From UBA940 sp031547885 (GTDB lineage Bacteria; Bacteroidota; Bacteroidia; Bacteroidales; Rikenellaceae), in NCBI GenBank assembly GCA_031547885.1, contig JAVBRO010000005.1, positions 1-64,000 of the forward strand: a stretch of DNA of 64,000 nucleotides, written 5' to 3'. Under the pieces are notes generated by a model. It was not told the origin of the DNA, did not search any database, and was given only the letters and a program-made list of their open reading frames with translations. Positions 23,404 to 32,242 of this stretch are shown here, piece after piece. A program made the translations under genes and the position numbers. Position 1 is the stretch's first letter; every line of letters starts with the position of its first letter.

Positions 23404-24624
23404 CTATTCGTATCTCAGCGCCGTTATCGGGTCGAGGTTCGCGGCTTTGCGGGCCGGATACCATCCGAAGAAGATCCCGATGAACGCGCACACCAGGAAC
23501 GAAATGCCGACAGCCCCGACGCTTACTATGAACGGCCAGTGGAGCAGGTGGGAAGCCAGCCAGGCTATGCCGACCCCGAAAATGATCCCTATAACCCCGC
23601 CCGCCAGGCTCAGTATGGTGCTTTCGGCGAGGAACTGCATCAGGATATCGCGGTTGCGGCCGCCCACGGCCATACGAAGGCCTATTTCGCGTGTGCGTTC
23701 AGTCACCGTGACGTACATGATATTCATGATGCCGATTCCCCCGACCAGCAGAGAGATCGCCGCCACGGCCGTCAGAAGCAAGGTCAGGATGTCCGAGATA
23801 GAGTTCATCATCTGAAGCATCTCCTGCTGGGTGTGTACTTCGAAGTCGTCATCCTTGCCGGCGCCGATCTTATGGTCTCTGCGCAGTATCCGTTCGATGT
23901 CTGCAACGGCCAGATCGCTCGCCTCTTCGGTCACCGCCGATGCCTCTATCATGTGGACGTAGTTTATAGCCAGCATACGTTTCTGGACGGTGGTGTATGG
24001 CGCGAGCACCAGGTCGTCCTGATCCTGCCCCATTTGGTTCTGGCCCTTGCTTTCGAGTACCCCTATGATCTTCAGTGGAATGCTCCCGAAACGTATCACC
24101 TTTCCCAGCGGGTCTTCGCCGTTTTTGAATATGTTGTCGCGCACGGTCGTCCCGATGAGGCACACTTTAGCCGATGTGCGCACGTCGTGTTCCGAGAAGT
24201 TGGTGCCCGACGTCACAGGCTGCTTGGATATCTCCAGAAAGTCGGAATTGACGCCGCGTATGCTTCCGGGCCAGTTGTTCGAGCCGTAGACTATCTGTCC
24301 CGCCGAATTTACTATGGGCGAGGCCATGCTGATGTACTGCGATCCCGACACGATCGCGTCGGCGTCGGTGGCTTTCATGCTCTGGACGTTGTCGCGGCCG
24401 ATATTCACACCCCCGCTGCGCTGCGCCTTACGCAAAACTATTATCACGTTGGTGCCCATTTCGGATATCTGGCCGCTGATGCTGGCCGACGAACTCTGCC
24501 CGATGCTAACCATGCCGATCACCGAACCTATGCCGATGATGATGCCGAGCATTGTCAGCAGCGCGCGCGTCTTGTTGCGCAGCAGCGCTGTCCAGGCTAT
24601 CTTTAAAAGATTGAGTATTTTCAT
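23404..24624 (-). CDS. MacB-type ABC transporter permease
   Basis: The 406-residue product has the MacB/FtsX topology: one N-terminal span (RALLTMLGIIIGIGSVIGMVS), a large periplasmic domain of about 230 residues (about 40-275) and three C-terminal spans (about 285-405), including GGIGIMNIMYVTVTERTREIG. These permeases couple cytoplasmic ATP hydrolysis to periplasmic movements that push substrates through a TolC duct. The ATPase, which is fused in E. coli MacB, is a separate gene upstream. It is the last gene of the leftward operon tolC-macA-ATPase-permease, with repeat D between it and the ATPase gene. Substrate unknown. Confidence 0.9.
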   Translation of the reverse strand: MKILNLLKIAWTALLRNKTRALLTMLGIIIGIGSVIGMVSIGQSSSASISGQISEMGTNVIIVLRKAQRSGGVNIGRDNVQSMKATDADAIVSGSQYISMASPIVNSAGQIVYGSNNWPGSIRGVNSDFLEISKQPVTSGTNFSEHDVRTSAKVCLIGTTVRDNIFKNGEDPLGKVIRFGSIPLKIIGVLESKGQNQMGQDQDDLVLAPYTTVQKRMLAINYVHMIEASAVTEEASDLAVADIERILRRDHKIGAGKDDDFEVHTQQEMLQMMNSISDILTLLLTAVAAISLLVGGIGIMNIMYVTVTERTREIGLRMAVGGRNRDILMQFLAESTILSLAGGVIGIIFGVGIAWLASHLLHWPFIVSVGAVGISFLVCAFIGIFFGWYPARKAANLDPITALRYE

Positions 24625-24650
24625 TGCAATATGTTTTTAAGTCCTAAAAT

Positions 24651-24824
24651 GTCATCCCGAGCGAGCCGGAAAGATGACATTCGGATAAATTATTTGCTGA
24701 TATCCGGCGACGAGGGAACTACCTTAAAACTTTACCGGGTTTAATTGTAATGTAGATTCCTCGTCGCCGAAAGTTGGCGGACAACCCTGCAGACCCATTA
24801 TGGTTTCGACTCGCTCGGAATGAC
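24651..24824 (+). repeat. Family 1 palindromic repeat, copy D (174 bp)
   Basis: The ends are GTCATCCCGAGCGAG and CTCGCTCGGAATGAC, with the inner GACGAGGGAACTAC and GTAGATTCCTCGTC. The right half matches copy C in inverted orientation. It is inserted inside an operon, between the ATPase and permease genes, so the transcript should still read through it. Confidence 0.8.
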
Positions 24825-24833
24825 CGTTTCTAT

Positions 24834-25583
24834 TCATTCCTTTCCGTAATCTTCCGTCGGCGGCAGTGCTGTGAGGGCGTCGGCGGCCGACTGCGTATTT
24901 ACCTTTTCATCCTTGACTATAAGCCCGTCGCGCAGCATGATGGTGCGCTTGGTAAATACCGCTATGTCAGGCTCATGCGTCACGAAAGCGATGGTCTTGC
25001 CCTCGGCGTTGAGCTTTTGGAAAAGGCTCATGATCTCGTACGAAGTGCGAGTATCGAGGTTTCCGGTCGCTTCGTCGGCAAGGATGATGACCGGATCGTT
25101 CACTATGGCGCGGGCGATTGCCACCCTCTGCTGTTGTCCGCCCGAGAGCTGCCCGGGGGTGTGGCCCATACGGTCGGACAGTCCGACCTGCGCTAGCGCC
25201 GCGCGGGCCTTTTCACGGCGCTGGGCGGCAGGTATGGAACTATTGTAGAGCAGCGGCAGTTCGACGTTCTCGAGGGCCGAAGTGCGCGGCAGAAGGTTGT
25301 AGGACTGGAACACGAAGCCGATCTTGCGGTTGCGCACTTCGGCCAGTTCGTCTTTCGTGCGCCTGCTCACGGGGATGCCGTCGATGTGGTATTCACCCTC
25401 GGTGGGGCGGTCGAGGCAGCCCAGGATGTTCAGCAGGGTCGATTTGCCGCTTCCGCTCGTTCCCATGATGCTGACGAACTCGCCCTCTTCGATAGTGAAC
25501 GAAACCCCTTTCAGGGCCTGGACCTTTTCGCTGCCCACGTCGAACGTTCTCCTGAGGTTCCCGACTTTAATTATCTCGCTCAT
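24834..25583 (-). CDS. MacB/LolD-type ABC transporter ATPase
   Basis: The 249-residue ATPase has Walker A GTSGSGKST (about residues 42-50), a Q-loop in GFVFQSYNLLPR, the signature LSGGQQQRVAIARA (about 142-155), Walker B VIILADEATGNLD and the switch His in FVTHEPD. This is the LolD/MacB family, which energises lipoprotein release or tripartite efflux. It acts with the separate FtsX-like permease downstream and the MacA-like adaptor upstream. The C-terminus has a 25-residue polar tail. Confidence 0.92.
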   Translation of the reverse strand: MSEIIKVGNLRRTFDVGSEKVQALKGVSFTIEEGEFVSIMGTSGSGKSTLLNILGCLDRPTEGEYHIDGIPVSRRTKDELAEVRNRKIGFVFQSYNLLPRTSALENVELPLLYNSSIPAAQRREKARAALAQVGLSDRMGHTPGQLSGGQQQRVAIARAIVNDPVIILADEATGNLDTRTSYEIMSLFQKLNAEGKTIAFVTHEPDIAVFTKRTIMLRDGLIVKDEKVNTQSAADALTALPPTEDYGKE

Positions 25584-25626
25584 TGTTAATGGTTAATGAT
25601 CAATGGTTAATGATTTTCACTCTTCA

Positions 25627-26844
25627 CTATCTGCGCGGCGGTTTAGGCATAAAGGAGGCGGCGTTCTGGGTGCTGCTGTTGCTTTTTTTGCCCACGGTCG
25701 CCGACAGGATCACTTCATCCCCCTCGCTGAGTCCCGATTTCACTATGGCGTTCACACCGTTGTTAATGCCGGTCTCGATAGCGCGCTGTTCGGCGCTTTC
25801 GCCATTCTTCACCCACACCATGTGCGTTCCCGCATGCCAGCTGTTGCCGTTCGACGGCATTCCAGTCGTGGTCCCCTGTGGAAAACTTGCGTGGCCGGGA
25901 TCCGAAATATGCAGGTATTTGGCGATCTCAGGCGTCATTTTGAAGTTGAGGGCTTCGAGCGGAACGGTAAGCGCGGTCTCGGACTCCACCATGATCGAGA
26001 TGCTGGCCGTCATGCCCGGAAAGAGTTTCTCCCCGGGATTCGGAGCTTCGACTATCACGGTGTAGGTTACTACGTTGCTGGTCACCGTGGGCTGCAGCCT
26101 CACCTGGCTCACAGTGCCTTCGAACACATCGTCGGTGTAGGCGTCGACCGTGAAAGTCGCTTTCTGGCCAACGCGGACCTGGCCTATGTCGGCTTCGTCC
26201 ACGTCGACCTCGACCTGCATCTTGGTAAGGTCTTCGGCGATGGTGAACAGGGTGGGGGTGCTGAACGAAGCGGCCACCGTCTGGCCCACGTTGACGGCCC
26301 TTTCCAGTACGACCCCGTTTATCGGCGAGTAGATATACGCATATTTCAGGTTGACCTCGGCCTGGCTGGTGCTTGCCTTTGCATTGGCCAGGGCCGTCTC
26401 GGCCTGTGTGAGAAGTTTGACGGCCTCCTCGAAGCTGACGTCCGTGGCGGCCTTGTTGTCGTGGAGATGCTTGACGCGGTTGAAATTCTGCCGGGCATAC
26501 ACCAGGTCGGCCTGCGCGCTTGTCTGCGAAGCCCGGGCCTGTGTGAGTTTCTCCTGCAGCGTCGATTTGTCGAGCTCGGCCAGAAGCTGTCCTGCGGTCA
26601 CATGCGAGTTGTAATCGACGTATATCTTCTCGATGACGCCCGAGACCTGCGTACCCACTTCGACCTCCTCGACCGGCTGGATATAACCGGTCGCCATGAC
26701 CGTTATCCCGACGGTTCCGGTGCGTGTCGTGCTCGTGCTGAACACGACCTCTTTTTTATCGAGAGTGGACAGCATCACGGCGGCGGCCACAACTATCGCT
26801 GCAGCGCTGCCCCAGATGATCCCTCTTTTCGTTCCTTTTTTCAT
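25627..26844 (-). CDS. MacA-type periplasmic adaptor (RND/HlyD superfamily)
   Basis: The 405-residue product has an N-terminal membrane anchor (IIWGSAAAIVVAAAVML), a barrel-sandwich lipoyl domain (GYIQPVEEVEVGTQVSGVIEKI), a long alpha-hairpin with coiled-coil character (about 80-170) and beta-barrel and membrane-proximal domains (about 200-380). The tail is short and basic. It should bridge the FtsX-like permease and the TolC-like channel. It lies 18 bp downstream of the tolC-like gene in the same operon. Confidence 0.9.
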   Translation of the reverse strand: MKKGTKRGIIWGSAAAIVVAAAVMLSTLDKKEVVFSTSTTRTGTVGITVMATGYIQPVEEVEVGTQVSGVIEKIYVDYNSHVTAGQLLAELDKSTLQEKLTQARASQTSAQADLVYARQNFNRVKHLHDNKAATDVSFEEAVKLLTQAETALANAKASTSQAEVNLKYAYIYSPINGVVLERAVNVGQTVAASFSTPTLFTIAEDLTKMQVEVDVDEADIGQVRVGQKATFTVDAYTDDVFEGTVSQVRLQPTVTSNVVTYTVIVEAPNPGEKLFPGMTASISIMVESETALTVPLEALNFKMTPEIAKYLHISDPGHASFPQGTTTGMPSNGNSWHAGTHMVWVKNGESAEQRAIETGINNGVNAIVKSGLSEGDEVILSATVGKKSNSSTQNAASFMPKPPRR

Positions 26845-26862
26845 GATCGTTTTATTTGTTTT

Positions 26863-28155
26863 TTACATTTTAACCGGTATCCCCATATAGACGTCGAGCA
26901 CCTTGCGCTGCAGTATGAACGTGTATTTGTACTGTATGTAATCCTTCACGGCGCTTATGTAATTATCCTGCTGCTGCAACAGTTCGACGGTTGTTATCGA
27001 ACCCGATTTGAACATGAACGTGTAGGCGTCGAAAGAACTTTTGTACGCCTTTTGCTTCATGTCCGAGGCGCGGAACGACCCGGCCGAAGAGACCACATTA
27101 CCGTATTCGTTCATAAGGGTCTGCTCGATGTCCTTGACCGACTGCCTGCGGTCGAGTTCTGCCTGCTGGAGCGCTATCCGGCTCTGCGCGACGTCCGTTT
27201 TGGTACGGTTGCGGTTGAAGATGGGTATGCTCAGCGAGACCCCCGCCGAGGGGCCGAAACGGTCGCCGAGCTGTTTGCCGTAGCTGCTGAAATTCTGCGT
27301 GCCGGTGCCTACGCCCGCATTCGCCGAAAGGGTGGGGTAGTATGCCGACTTCGACAGCCGCAGCCCTGTTTCGGCGATGACGACGTTATATTCGCTGATC
27401 TTTACATCCGGCATCGTTTCCATGCCGCGCTCGACCACCTCGTTCTGGGTGGGCATGTCGAGCATCGAGGCGAGCGCCTCATCGTTGGGGTAGATAAGTT
27501 TCAGCGGCTGCGACAGCTCCATCGACATCAGGTTTTTCAGCACCACGAGGCTGTTGTTGAGCGTGATCTGCGTCGCAGCCGCGTTGTTGGTATCTGTCAT
27601 ATACTGCGATTCGAGCAGGAACAGGTCGCTCGGAAGTATCTGCCCCGTCTCGAGTTTTATCTTGCCTTCTGCCGCCTGTTCGCGGCTCGTCTCGAGGACC
27701 GACTGCTGGTACTTCAGCAATTCTTCGTTGCCGATGGCGGTCAGGAACGCCTGCAGGACATTGATCGTAAGATCGTTGTCGTACTGCTGCGTCTGGAGCC
27801 TGGTCTGCTCGAGCTGCTGCTCGTTCATCTTGACGGTGTTGCTGATCTGTCCGCCCTGCCAGACGGTTATGTTTGTCGACAGGTCGTAGCTGCCGCTCCA
27901 GTTGTTGCCGCTCTCTTTGCTGTATGAGTAGTTTTCTCCTGCGCTGGCCGTGAGGTTGGGCAGGCGTTCGCCTTTTGCCGCCTTCACCGCCTGCTCCTGC
28001 GAACTTTCGTTGAGCGCCGTGGCCTGCCTCGAAAAGTTGTCGCGCAGGGCATAGCCGAGGCATTGTTCGAGCGTCAGCCTCAGGGTGTCCTGCTGTGCGC
28101 TGGCTGCTGCCGCAGTGAACAGTAGCATCAGGATCGTTAATATCCTTTTTTTCAT
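26863..28155 (-). CDS. TolC-family outer membrane efflux protein
   Basis: The 430-residue product starts with a signal peptide (MKKRILTILMLLFTAAAASA) followed by LTLEQCLGYALRDN, the usual first helix of TolC proteins. Two homologous halves of long coiled-coil helices follow, each with the small TolC-family strands (for example SAGENYSYSKES and ANAGVGTGTQNF). The open frame continues upstream to 29346 through the neighbouring permease gene in another frame; that extension is not coding. It is first in the MacAB-like operon and supplies the outer-membrane duct. Confidence 0.9.
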   Translation of the reverse strand: MKKRILTILMLLFTAAAASAQQDTLRLTLEQCLGYALRDNFSRQATALNESSQEQAVKAAKGERLPNLTASAGENYSYSKESGNNWSGSYDLSTNITVWQGGQISNTVKMNEQQLEQTRLQTQQYDNDLTINVLQAFLTAIGNEELLKYQQSVLETSREQAAEGKIKLETGQILPSDLFLLESQYMTDTNNAAATQITLNNSLVVLKNLMSMELSQPLKLIYPNDEALASMLDMPTQNEVVERGMETMPDVKISEYNVVIAETGLRLSKSAYYPTLSANAGVGTGTQNFSSYGKQLGDRFGPSAGVSLSIPIFNRNRTKTDVAQSRIALQQAELDRRQSVKDIEQTLMNEYGNVVSSAGSFRASDMKQKAYKSSFDAYTFMFKSGSITTVELLQQQDNYISAVKDYIQYKYTFILQRKVLDVYMGIPVKM

Positions 28156-28273
28156 CTTATTGTCGGTTTTGAATTTTCCCGGAAGCAAATATCGGACCTT
28201 GCGCAATAAATCGCACAGTAAAAAGAGCGAACGGCCCGAATCTGCATCTGGAACGGCGAAACCGGCGGGGCGG

Positions 28274-28316
28274 GACAAAAAAGGAAGCACCGGGATTTTG
28301 TCTCCGGCGCTTCTGG
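28274..28316 (-). terminator. Terminator of the YbhGFSR-like operon
   Basis: Read leftward, the stem GAAGCGCCGG / CCGGTGCTTC (one mismatch) is followed by CCTTTTTTG. It stands about 20 bp after the last permease stop and insulates the following tolC-macAB operon. Confidence 0.7.
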
Positions 28317-28334
28317 TTTGCGAGTCGATATCCC

Positions 28335-29450
28335 TTACGAACTTTTCCTGTAACTCATCACGGCCCACACGTTCGCGCCCACGGCAAAACAGGCCAGCGC
28401 GGCGTAATTGATCCATATGTCGGCGACGGTGCTGGCCTTGAAGAAGACGCTCCGCATTATCGCTATGAAATACCTCAGCGGATTGATCATCGTGATCTTC
28501 TGCGCCCACGCCGGCATACTGCTGACGGGGGTGAACAGGCCGCTCATCAGGATGAAGATTATCATGAAGAAGAACGCCACGAACATCGCCTGCTGCATGG
28601 TGGCCGAGTAGTTCGAGATGACGATCCCCAAGCCCGAAAACGCGATCACGTATATCAGGAACCCTAGGAACACAGCACCGAGGCTCCCCGCAGGCACTAT
28701 GCCGTAGACGAGCCACGCTATCAGCAGCCCCAGCCCCAGCACCACGATGCCCATGAGCCAGTAGGGGATGAGTTTGGCGAGGATGAAAAGGATCTTCGGG
28801 ACGGGTGTGACGTTGATCTGCTCTATTGTGCCCGCCTCTTTCTCCATGACGATGTTCAGCGCGGGCAGGAAGCCGCATATCAGCGTTATAAGCATCACCA
28901 TGAAGGCCGGGACCATGAACTTCTTGTAATCCATGTCGGGGTTGTAGAGGATCTTCGGAACCACGTCGAGTTTGACGGTGCTTGCCGTTACAGTCACCCC
29001 GCGGCCCGCTTCGGCGGTCAATTCCGCAGCGTATTCGGCCGTTATGCGCGCCATGTAGCCGCTTCCGAGCGCCCCTTTCATGCCGTTCACCGTGTTGGCA
29101 GAGATGAGCACATTGGCAAAATTGCTCCTTATGAGGTCGCGCTCGAAGTGCTGCGGTATCTCGAGTATGATGTCTGCGTCGCCGTACTCGATGCTCTTCA
29201 TAGCCTCGTCGTATGAACCCGCGTACCCCACCAGGTTGAAATAATCCGACGCCGTAGCTTTCCCGGCAAGCCTCTCCGAGAGCGGCGAGCGGTCGCCGTC
29301 CACCACTACCAGGTTGACGTTCTTTGTGTTGAGGTTGGCCGCCCACGGCATTATCAGCAGCATCAGTACCGGCATGAACACCACCAGCTTCGGCAGGAAC
29401 GAATTTCGGAAGAATTGCTTGAACTCTTTTTCCAATAAATATTTTAACAT
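28335..29450 (-). CDS. ABC-2 type permease, YbhR-like
   Basis: The 371-residue product has one N-terminal span (LVVFMPVLMLLIMPWAA), an extracytoplasmic domain of about 150 residues and five or six C-terminal spans (about 175-360). The motif EKEAGTIEQINVTPV, at the re-entrant coupling segment, is typical of ABC-2 permeases such as YbhR/YhhJ. It pairs with the next-upstream permease, two bases away, to form a heterodimer. It is the last gene of a seven-gene leftward operon. Confidence 0.9.
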   Translation of the reverse strand: MLKYLLEKEFKQFFRNSFLPKLVVFMPVLMLLIMPWAANLNTKNVNLVVVDGDRSPLSERLAGKATASDYFNLVGYAGSYDEAMKSIEYGDADIILEIPQHFERDLIRSNFANVLISANTVNGMKGALGSGYMARITAEYAAELTAEAGRGVTVTASTVKLDVVPKILYNPDMDYKKFMVPAFMVMLITLICGFLPALNIVMEKEAGTIEQINVTPVPKILFILAKLIPYWLMGIVVLGLGLLIAWLVYGIVPAGSLGAVFLGFLIYVIAFSGLGIVISNYSATMQQAMFVAFFFMIIFILMSGLFTPVSSMPAWAQKITMINPLRYFIAIMRSVFFKASTVADIWINYAALACFAVGANVWAVMSYRKSS

Positions 29451-29452
29451 GG

Positions 29453-30565
29453 CTATTCCAGTCTGTTTTTAAAGAGTTTGAGGCTGGCGGTTATCAGCAC
29501 GGTGCCCATCAGGGCGAGTATGCCCAATTCTTTGAGTGCAAAGACGATAGGCAATCCCTCGATCATCAGTTTCTTGATGGCCGAAATATACCACCGCGCC
29601 GGGATGATGCAGGATATCGTCTGCAGTATCCAGGGCATGTTCTCGATGGGGAATATCATCCCCGAAAAGACCATCACGGGCATCATCAGCACCATTGCCG
29701 AGGCGAGCATCGCGGCGGCCTGTGTCTTCACTATCGACGAGATCATGATGCCGAGGGCCAGCGCGACGAAAATGTAGATCAGCGACAGCACGGCTATCCA
29801 CGCGATGCTCCCGGCCACCGGAACGCCAAGTACGAAGACCGCCAGCAGCATGATGGTGATCACGTTGACCGCCGAGATGCAGAGGTACGGAACAACTTTG
29901 GCGAGGATGATGCTCAGCGGCGCCATGGGCGAGACGAGAAGTATCTCCATCGTGCCGCGCTCCTTCTCGCGCACAATCGAGATCGAGGTCATCATGGCGC
30001 ATATCAGCATCAGGATCAGTCCCATGACCCCCGGGACGAAGTTGTAGGCGCTCTTCATCTGCGGGTTGTAGAGCAGCTTCACGTCGGGCTTGATGACGTA
30101 GCCGCCTTGCCTTCCCGCCGAAAGCCCCAGTTCGGTCTGGTATTGCGACAGTACATTGGTCGCATATGAGTAGATGGTGGATGCGGTGTTGGGCTCGCTG
30201 CCGTCTATGATAAGCTGCACCTGCGCCTCGCCCGTGTGCATCAGATTGTTCTGGAAATCATCCCCGAAGATCAGCACGATGTCGGCCCGGTTCTCTCTGA
30301 AAAGTTGGTCGATCTCGCGCGGATCGGTGACCATGCCGACCATGTCGAAATAACGGTTGGCGGCGAAACGGTCGGTCGCCTGCCGCGTCAGCAGGTCGTT
30401 AGACGGGGCGTAAACGGCCATCCGCACGTTGTTGACCTCGGTCGTTATGGCGAACCCGAACAGTATGATCAGCACGATGGGCATGGCCAGCAGGATCATC
30501 ATCGTCCTGCGGTCGCGGAATATGTGGTAGAATTCCTTTTTTACAAATGACAAGAACTGTTTCAT
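29453..30565 (-). CDS. ABC-2 type permease, YbhS-like
   Basis: The 370-residue product has the same plan as its neighbour. It has an N-terminal span (RRTMMILLAMPIVLIILFGFA), a soluble domain (about 45-170) and C-terminal spans with VREKERGTMEILLVSPM, the ABC-2 signature, near 195-210. The two permeases are distant paralogues. In E. coli the YbhFSR complex is a Na+/Li+-H+ exchanger and drug exporter; whether that holds here is unknown. Confidence 0.9.
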   Translation of the reverse strand: MKQFLSFVKKEFYHIFRDRRTMMILLAMPIVLIILFGFAITTEVNNVRMAVYAPSNDLLTRQATDRFAANRYFDMVGMVTDPREIDQLFRENRADIVLIFGDDFQNNLMHTGEAQVQLIIDGSEPNTASTIYSYATNVLSQYQTELGLSAGRQGGYVIKPDVKLLYNPQMKSAYNFVPGVMGLILMLICAMMTSISIVREKERGTMEILLVSPMAPLSIILAKVVPYLCISAVNVITIMLLAVFVLGVPVAGSIAWIAVLSLIYIFVALALGIMISSIVKTQAAAMLASAMVLMMPVMVFSGMIFPIENMPWILQTISCIIPARWYISAIKKLMIEGLPIVFALKELGILALMGTVLITASLKLFKNRLE

Positions 30566-30569
30566 GCCT

Positions 30570-31322
30570 TTATTCCCCCGTTCTTTGAGCCTTGCGGGCG
30601 ATCATTGTGAACACCTCGTCCATGCTTGCGGCCGAGTACTGTTTTTTCAATTCGCGCGGCGAATCGAGCGCATCGATGCGCCCGTCGACCATTATCGAAA
30701 CGCGGTCGCAGTACTCCGCCTCGTCCATGTAGTGAGTGGTGACGAAAACAGTTATCCCATCGCCGGCTGCCGCGTAGATAAGCTCCCAGAACTTGCGCCG
30801 GGTCGCGGGGTCGACGCCTCCGGTCGGCTCGTCGAGGAAGACGATCTTCGGACGGTGAAAAACAGCTATCGAGAACGACAGTTTCTGCTTCCAGCCGAGC
30901 GGCAGCGATTTTACGAGCGTGTTGCGTTCGGCCTCGAAATCGAGCGTCGCCAGCATCTGGTCGGTCCCTTCGGCGATCTGGCGGTCGGTCATGCCGTAGA
31001 TCCCGCCGAACAGACGGATGTTCTCCCACACTTTCAGGTCTTCATAGAGCGAGAATTTCTGGCTCATGTAGCCTATGCGGCGCTTGATATCCTCCTGCTG
31101 CCGCGCGATATCGAAACCGGCCACCGTGCCGATGCCGCCGGTGGGTTTGCTCAATCCGCACAGCATGCGCATGGCGGTGGTTTTGCCCGCGCCGTTGGCC
31201 CCCAGGAATCCGAAAATCTCGCCCTGGTGCACGTCGAACGATATGTGATCGACGGCGGTGAAATTCCCGAACTTTTTGGTCAGGCTTTCGGTATGTATGA
31301 CGATGTTATTTTCCATGATCAT
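30570..31322 (-). CDS. ABC transporter ATPase (second half of a split YbhF)
   Basis: The 250-residue ATPase has Walker A GANGAGKTTAM (about residues 40-50), a Q-loop in RIGYMSQKFSLYEDL, a signature region LPLGWKQKLSFSIAV and Walker B KIVFLDEPTGGVDP. Its signature reads GWKQK where LSGGQ is usual, as in the C-terminal half of E. coli YbhF. The start ATGATC overlaps the upstream ATPase stop by four bases; MENN at 31316 is an alternative. The pair corresponds to the two halves of YbhF encoded as separate genes. Confidence 0.9.
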   Translation of the reverse strand: MIMENNIVIHTESLTKKFGNFTAVDHISFDVHQGEIFGFLGANGAGKTTAMRMLCGLSKPTGGIGTVAGFDIARQQEDIKRRIGYMSQKFSLYEDLKVWENIRLFGGIYGMTDRQIAEGTDQMLATLDFEAERNTLVKSLPLGWKQKLSFSIAVFHRPKIVFLDEPTGGVDPATRRKFWELIYAAAGDGITVFVTTHYMDEAEYCDRVSIMVDGRIDALDSPRELKKQYSAASMDEVFTMIARKAQRTGE

Positions 31323-32242
31323 TTGCCTGCTAATAACATATAGGCATCTTCGATGTTCGGTTTTATCGGTTCGACCCGCGCGTCCGGATAACCGGCCTTT
31401 GCCAGCTCCGACCTGAGCGCAGAAGTCGTGAAGTCCGGCTGTACGGTAACGTGGTGCAGGTCGCCGAAAGCGAAAGCCGTTTTGACCTGAGGAATCTTGC
31501 GCAGTTGTTCGAGCAGTTGCGGCATCCGTTCGCCTTCGACCGACCAGATGGTCTCGGGGTACGAGTCGATGATACCCTGCGGCGTGTCGATATTCAGGAA
31601 CGAACCCTCGTAAATAAGAGCGATACGATCGCAGAGGCTCGCTTCGTCCATATAGGGTGTCGAAACCAATATGGCGATCCCCTGCTCTTTCAGGCGGCCC
31701 AGCATTTCCCAGAACTCCTTGCGCGAAACCGGGTCGACGCCTGTCGTCGGCTCGTCGAGGAACAGCACCTCGGGTTTGTGGATCAAGGCGCAGCAAAGGG
31801 CGAGTTTCTGTTTCATACCGCCCGACAGCGCTCCTGCGCGGCGCTTCCGGAAAGGTTCCAACTGCACGTAGATATCCTTCACCAGGCCGTAGTTCTCCTC
31901 GACCGTAGTGTTGAAGACCGTGGCGAAGAAGTTGAGGTTCTCCTCGACGCTCAGGTCCTGGTAGAGCGAAAAGCGTCCGGGCATGTAGCCGACCCTGCTG
32001 CGGATATCCTTAAAGTCTTTCACCACGTCCAGCCCGACCACTTCCGCGGTGCCCTTGTCGGCGAGGATAAGCGTCGTCAGGATGCGGAACAGCGTGGTCT
32101 TGCCGGCTCCGTCCGGTCCGATTATGCCGAAAAGCTCGCCGGGGGGAACGTCGAAACCGACCCCTTTCAGCGCCTTCACGCTGCCGTAGCTCTTTTCGAG
32201 GCCTTTTGCGCGAACCGCAGTTTGCGTTCCTACAGCCGTCAT
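31319..32242 (-). CDS. ABC transporter ATPase (first half of a split YbhF)
   Basis: The 307-residue ATPase has Walker A GPDGAGKTTLF (about residues 40-50), a Q-loop in GYMPGRFSLYQDL, the signature LSGGMKQKLALCCAL (about 143-157) and Walker B VLFLDEPTTGVDP. A C-terminal domain of about 85 residues ends NIEDAYMLLAGK. The true start at 32242 overlaps the adaptor stop by four bases (ATGA). It should form a heterodimeric motor with the next gene product. Confidence 0.92.
   Translation of the reverse strand: MTAVGTQTAVRAKGLEKSYGSVKALKGVGFDVPPGELFGIIGPDGAGKTTLFRILTTLILADKGTAEVVGLDVVKDFKDIRSRVGYMPGRFSLYQDLSVEENLNFFATVFNTTVEENYGLVKDIYVQLEPFRKRRAGALSGGMKQKLALCCALIHKPEVLFLDEPTTGVDPVSRKEFWEMLGRLKEQGIAILVSTPYMDEASLCDRIALIYEGSFLNIDTPQGIIDSYPETIWSVEGERMPQLLEQLRKIPQVKTAFAFGDLHHVTVQPDFTTSALRSELAKAGYPDARVEPIKPNIEDAYMLLAGK

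Noticed and set aside
25603..27927. Antisense open frame of 774 codons over the efflux genes
   Set aside because: It mirrors the MacA-like and TolC-like genes; long antisense frames are common with GC-rich third positions, and the translation is His/Arg-rich without motifs.
28156..29346. Upstream extension of the TolC-like frame
   Set aside because: The extension overlaps the ABC-2 permease in another frame; the signal peptide at 28155 marks the start.
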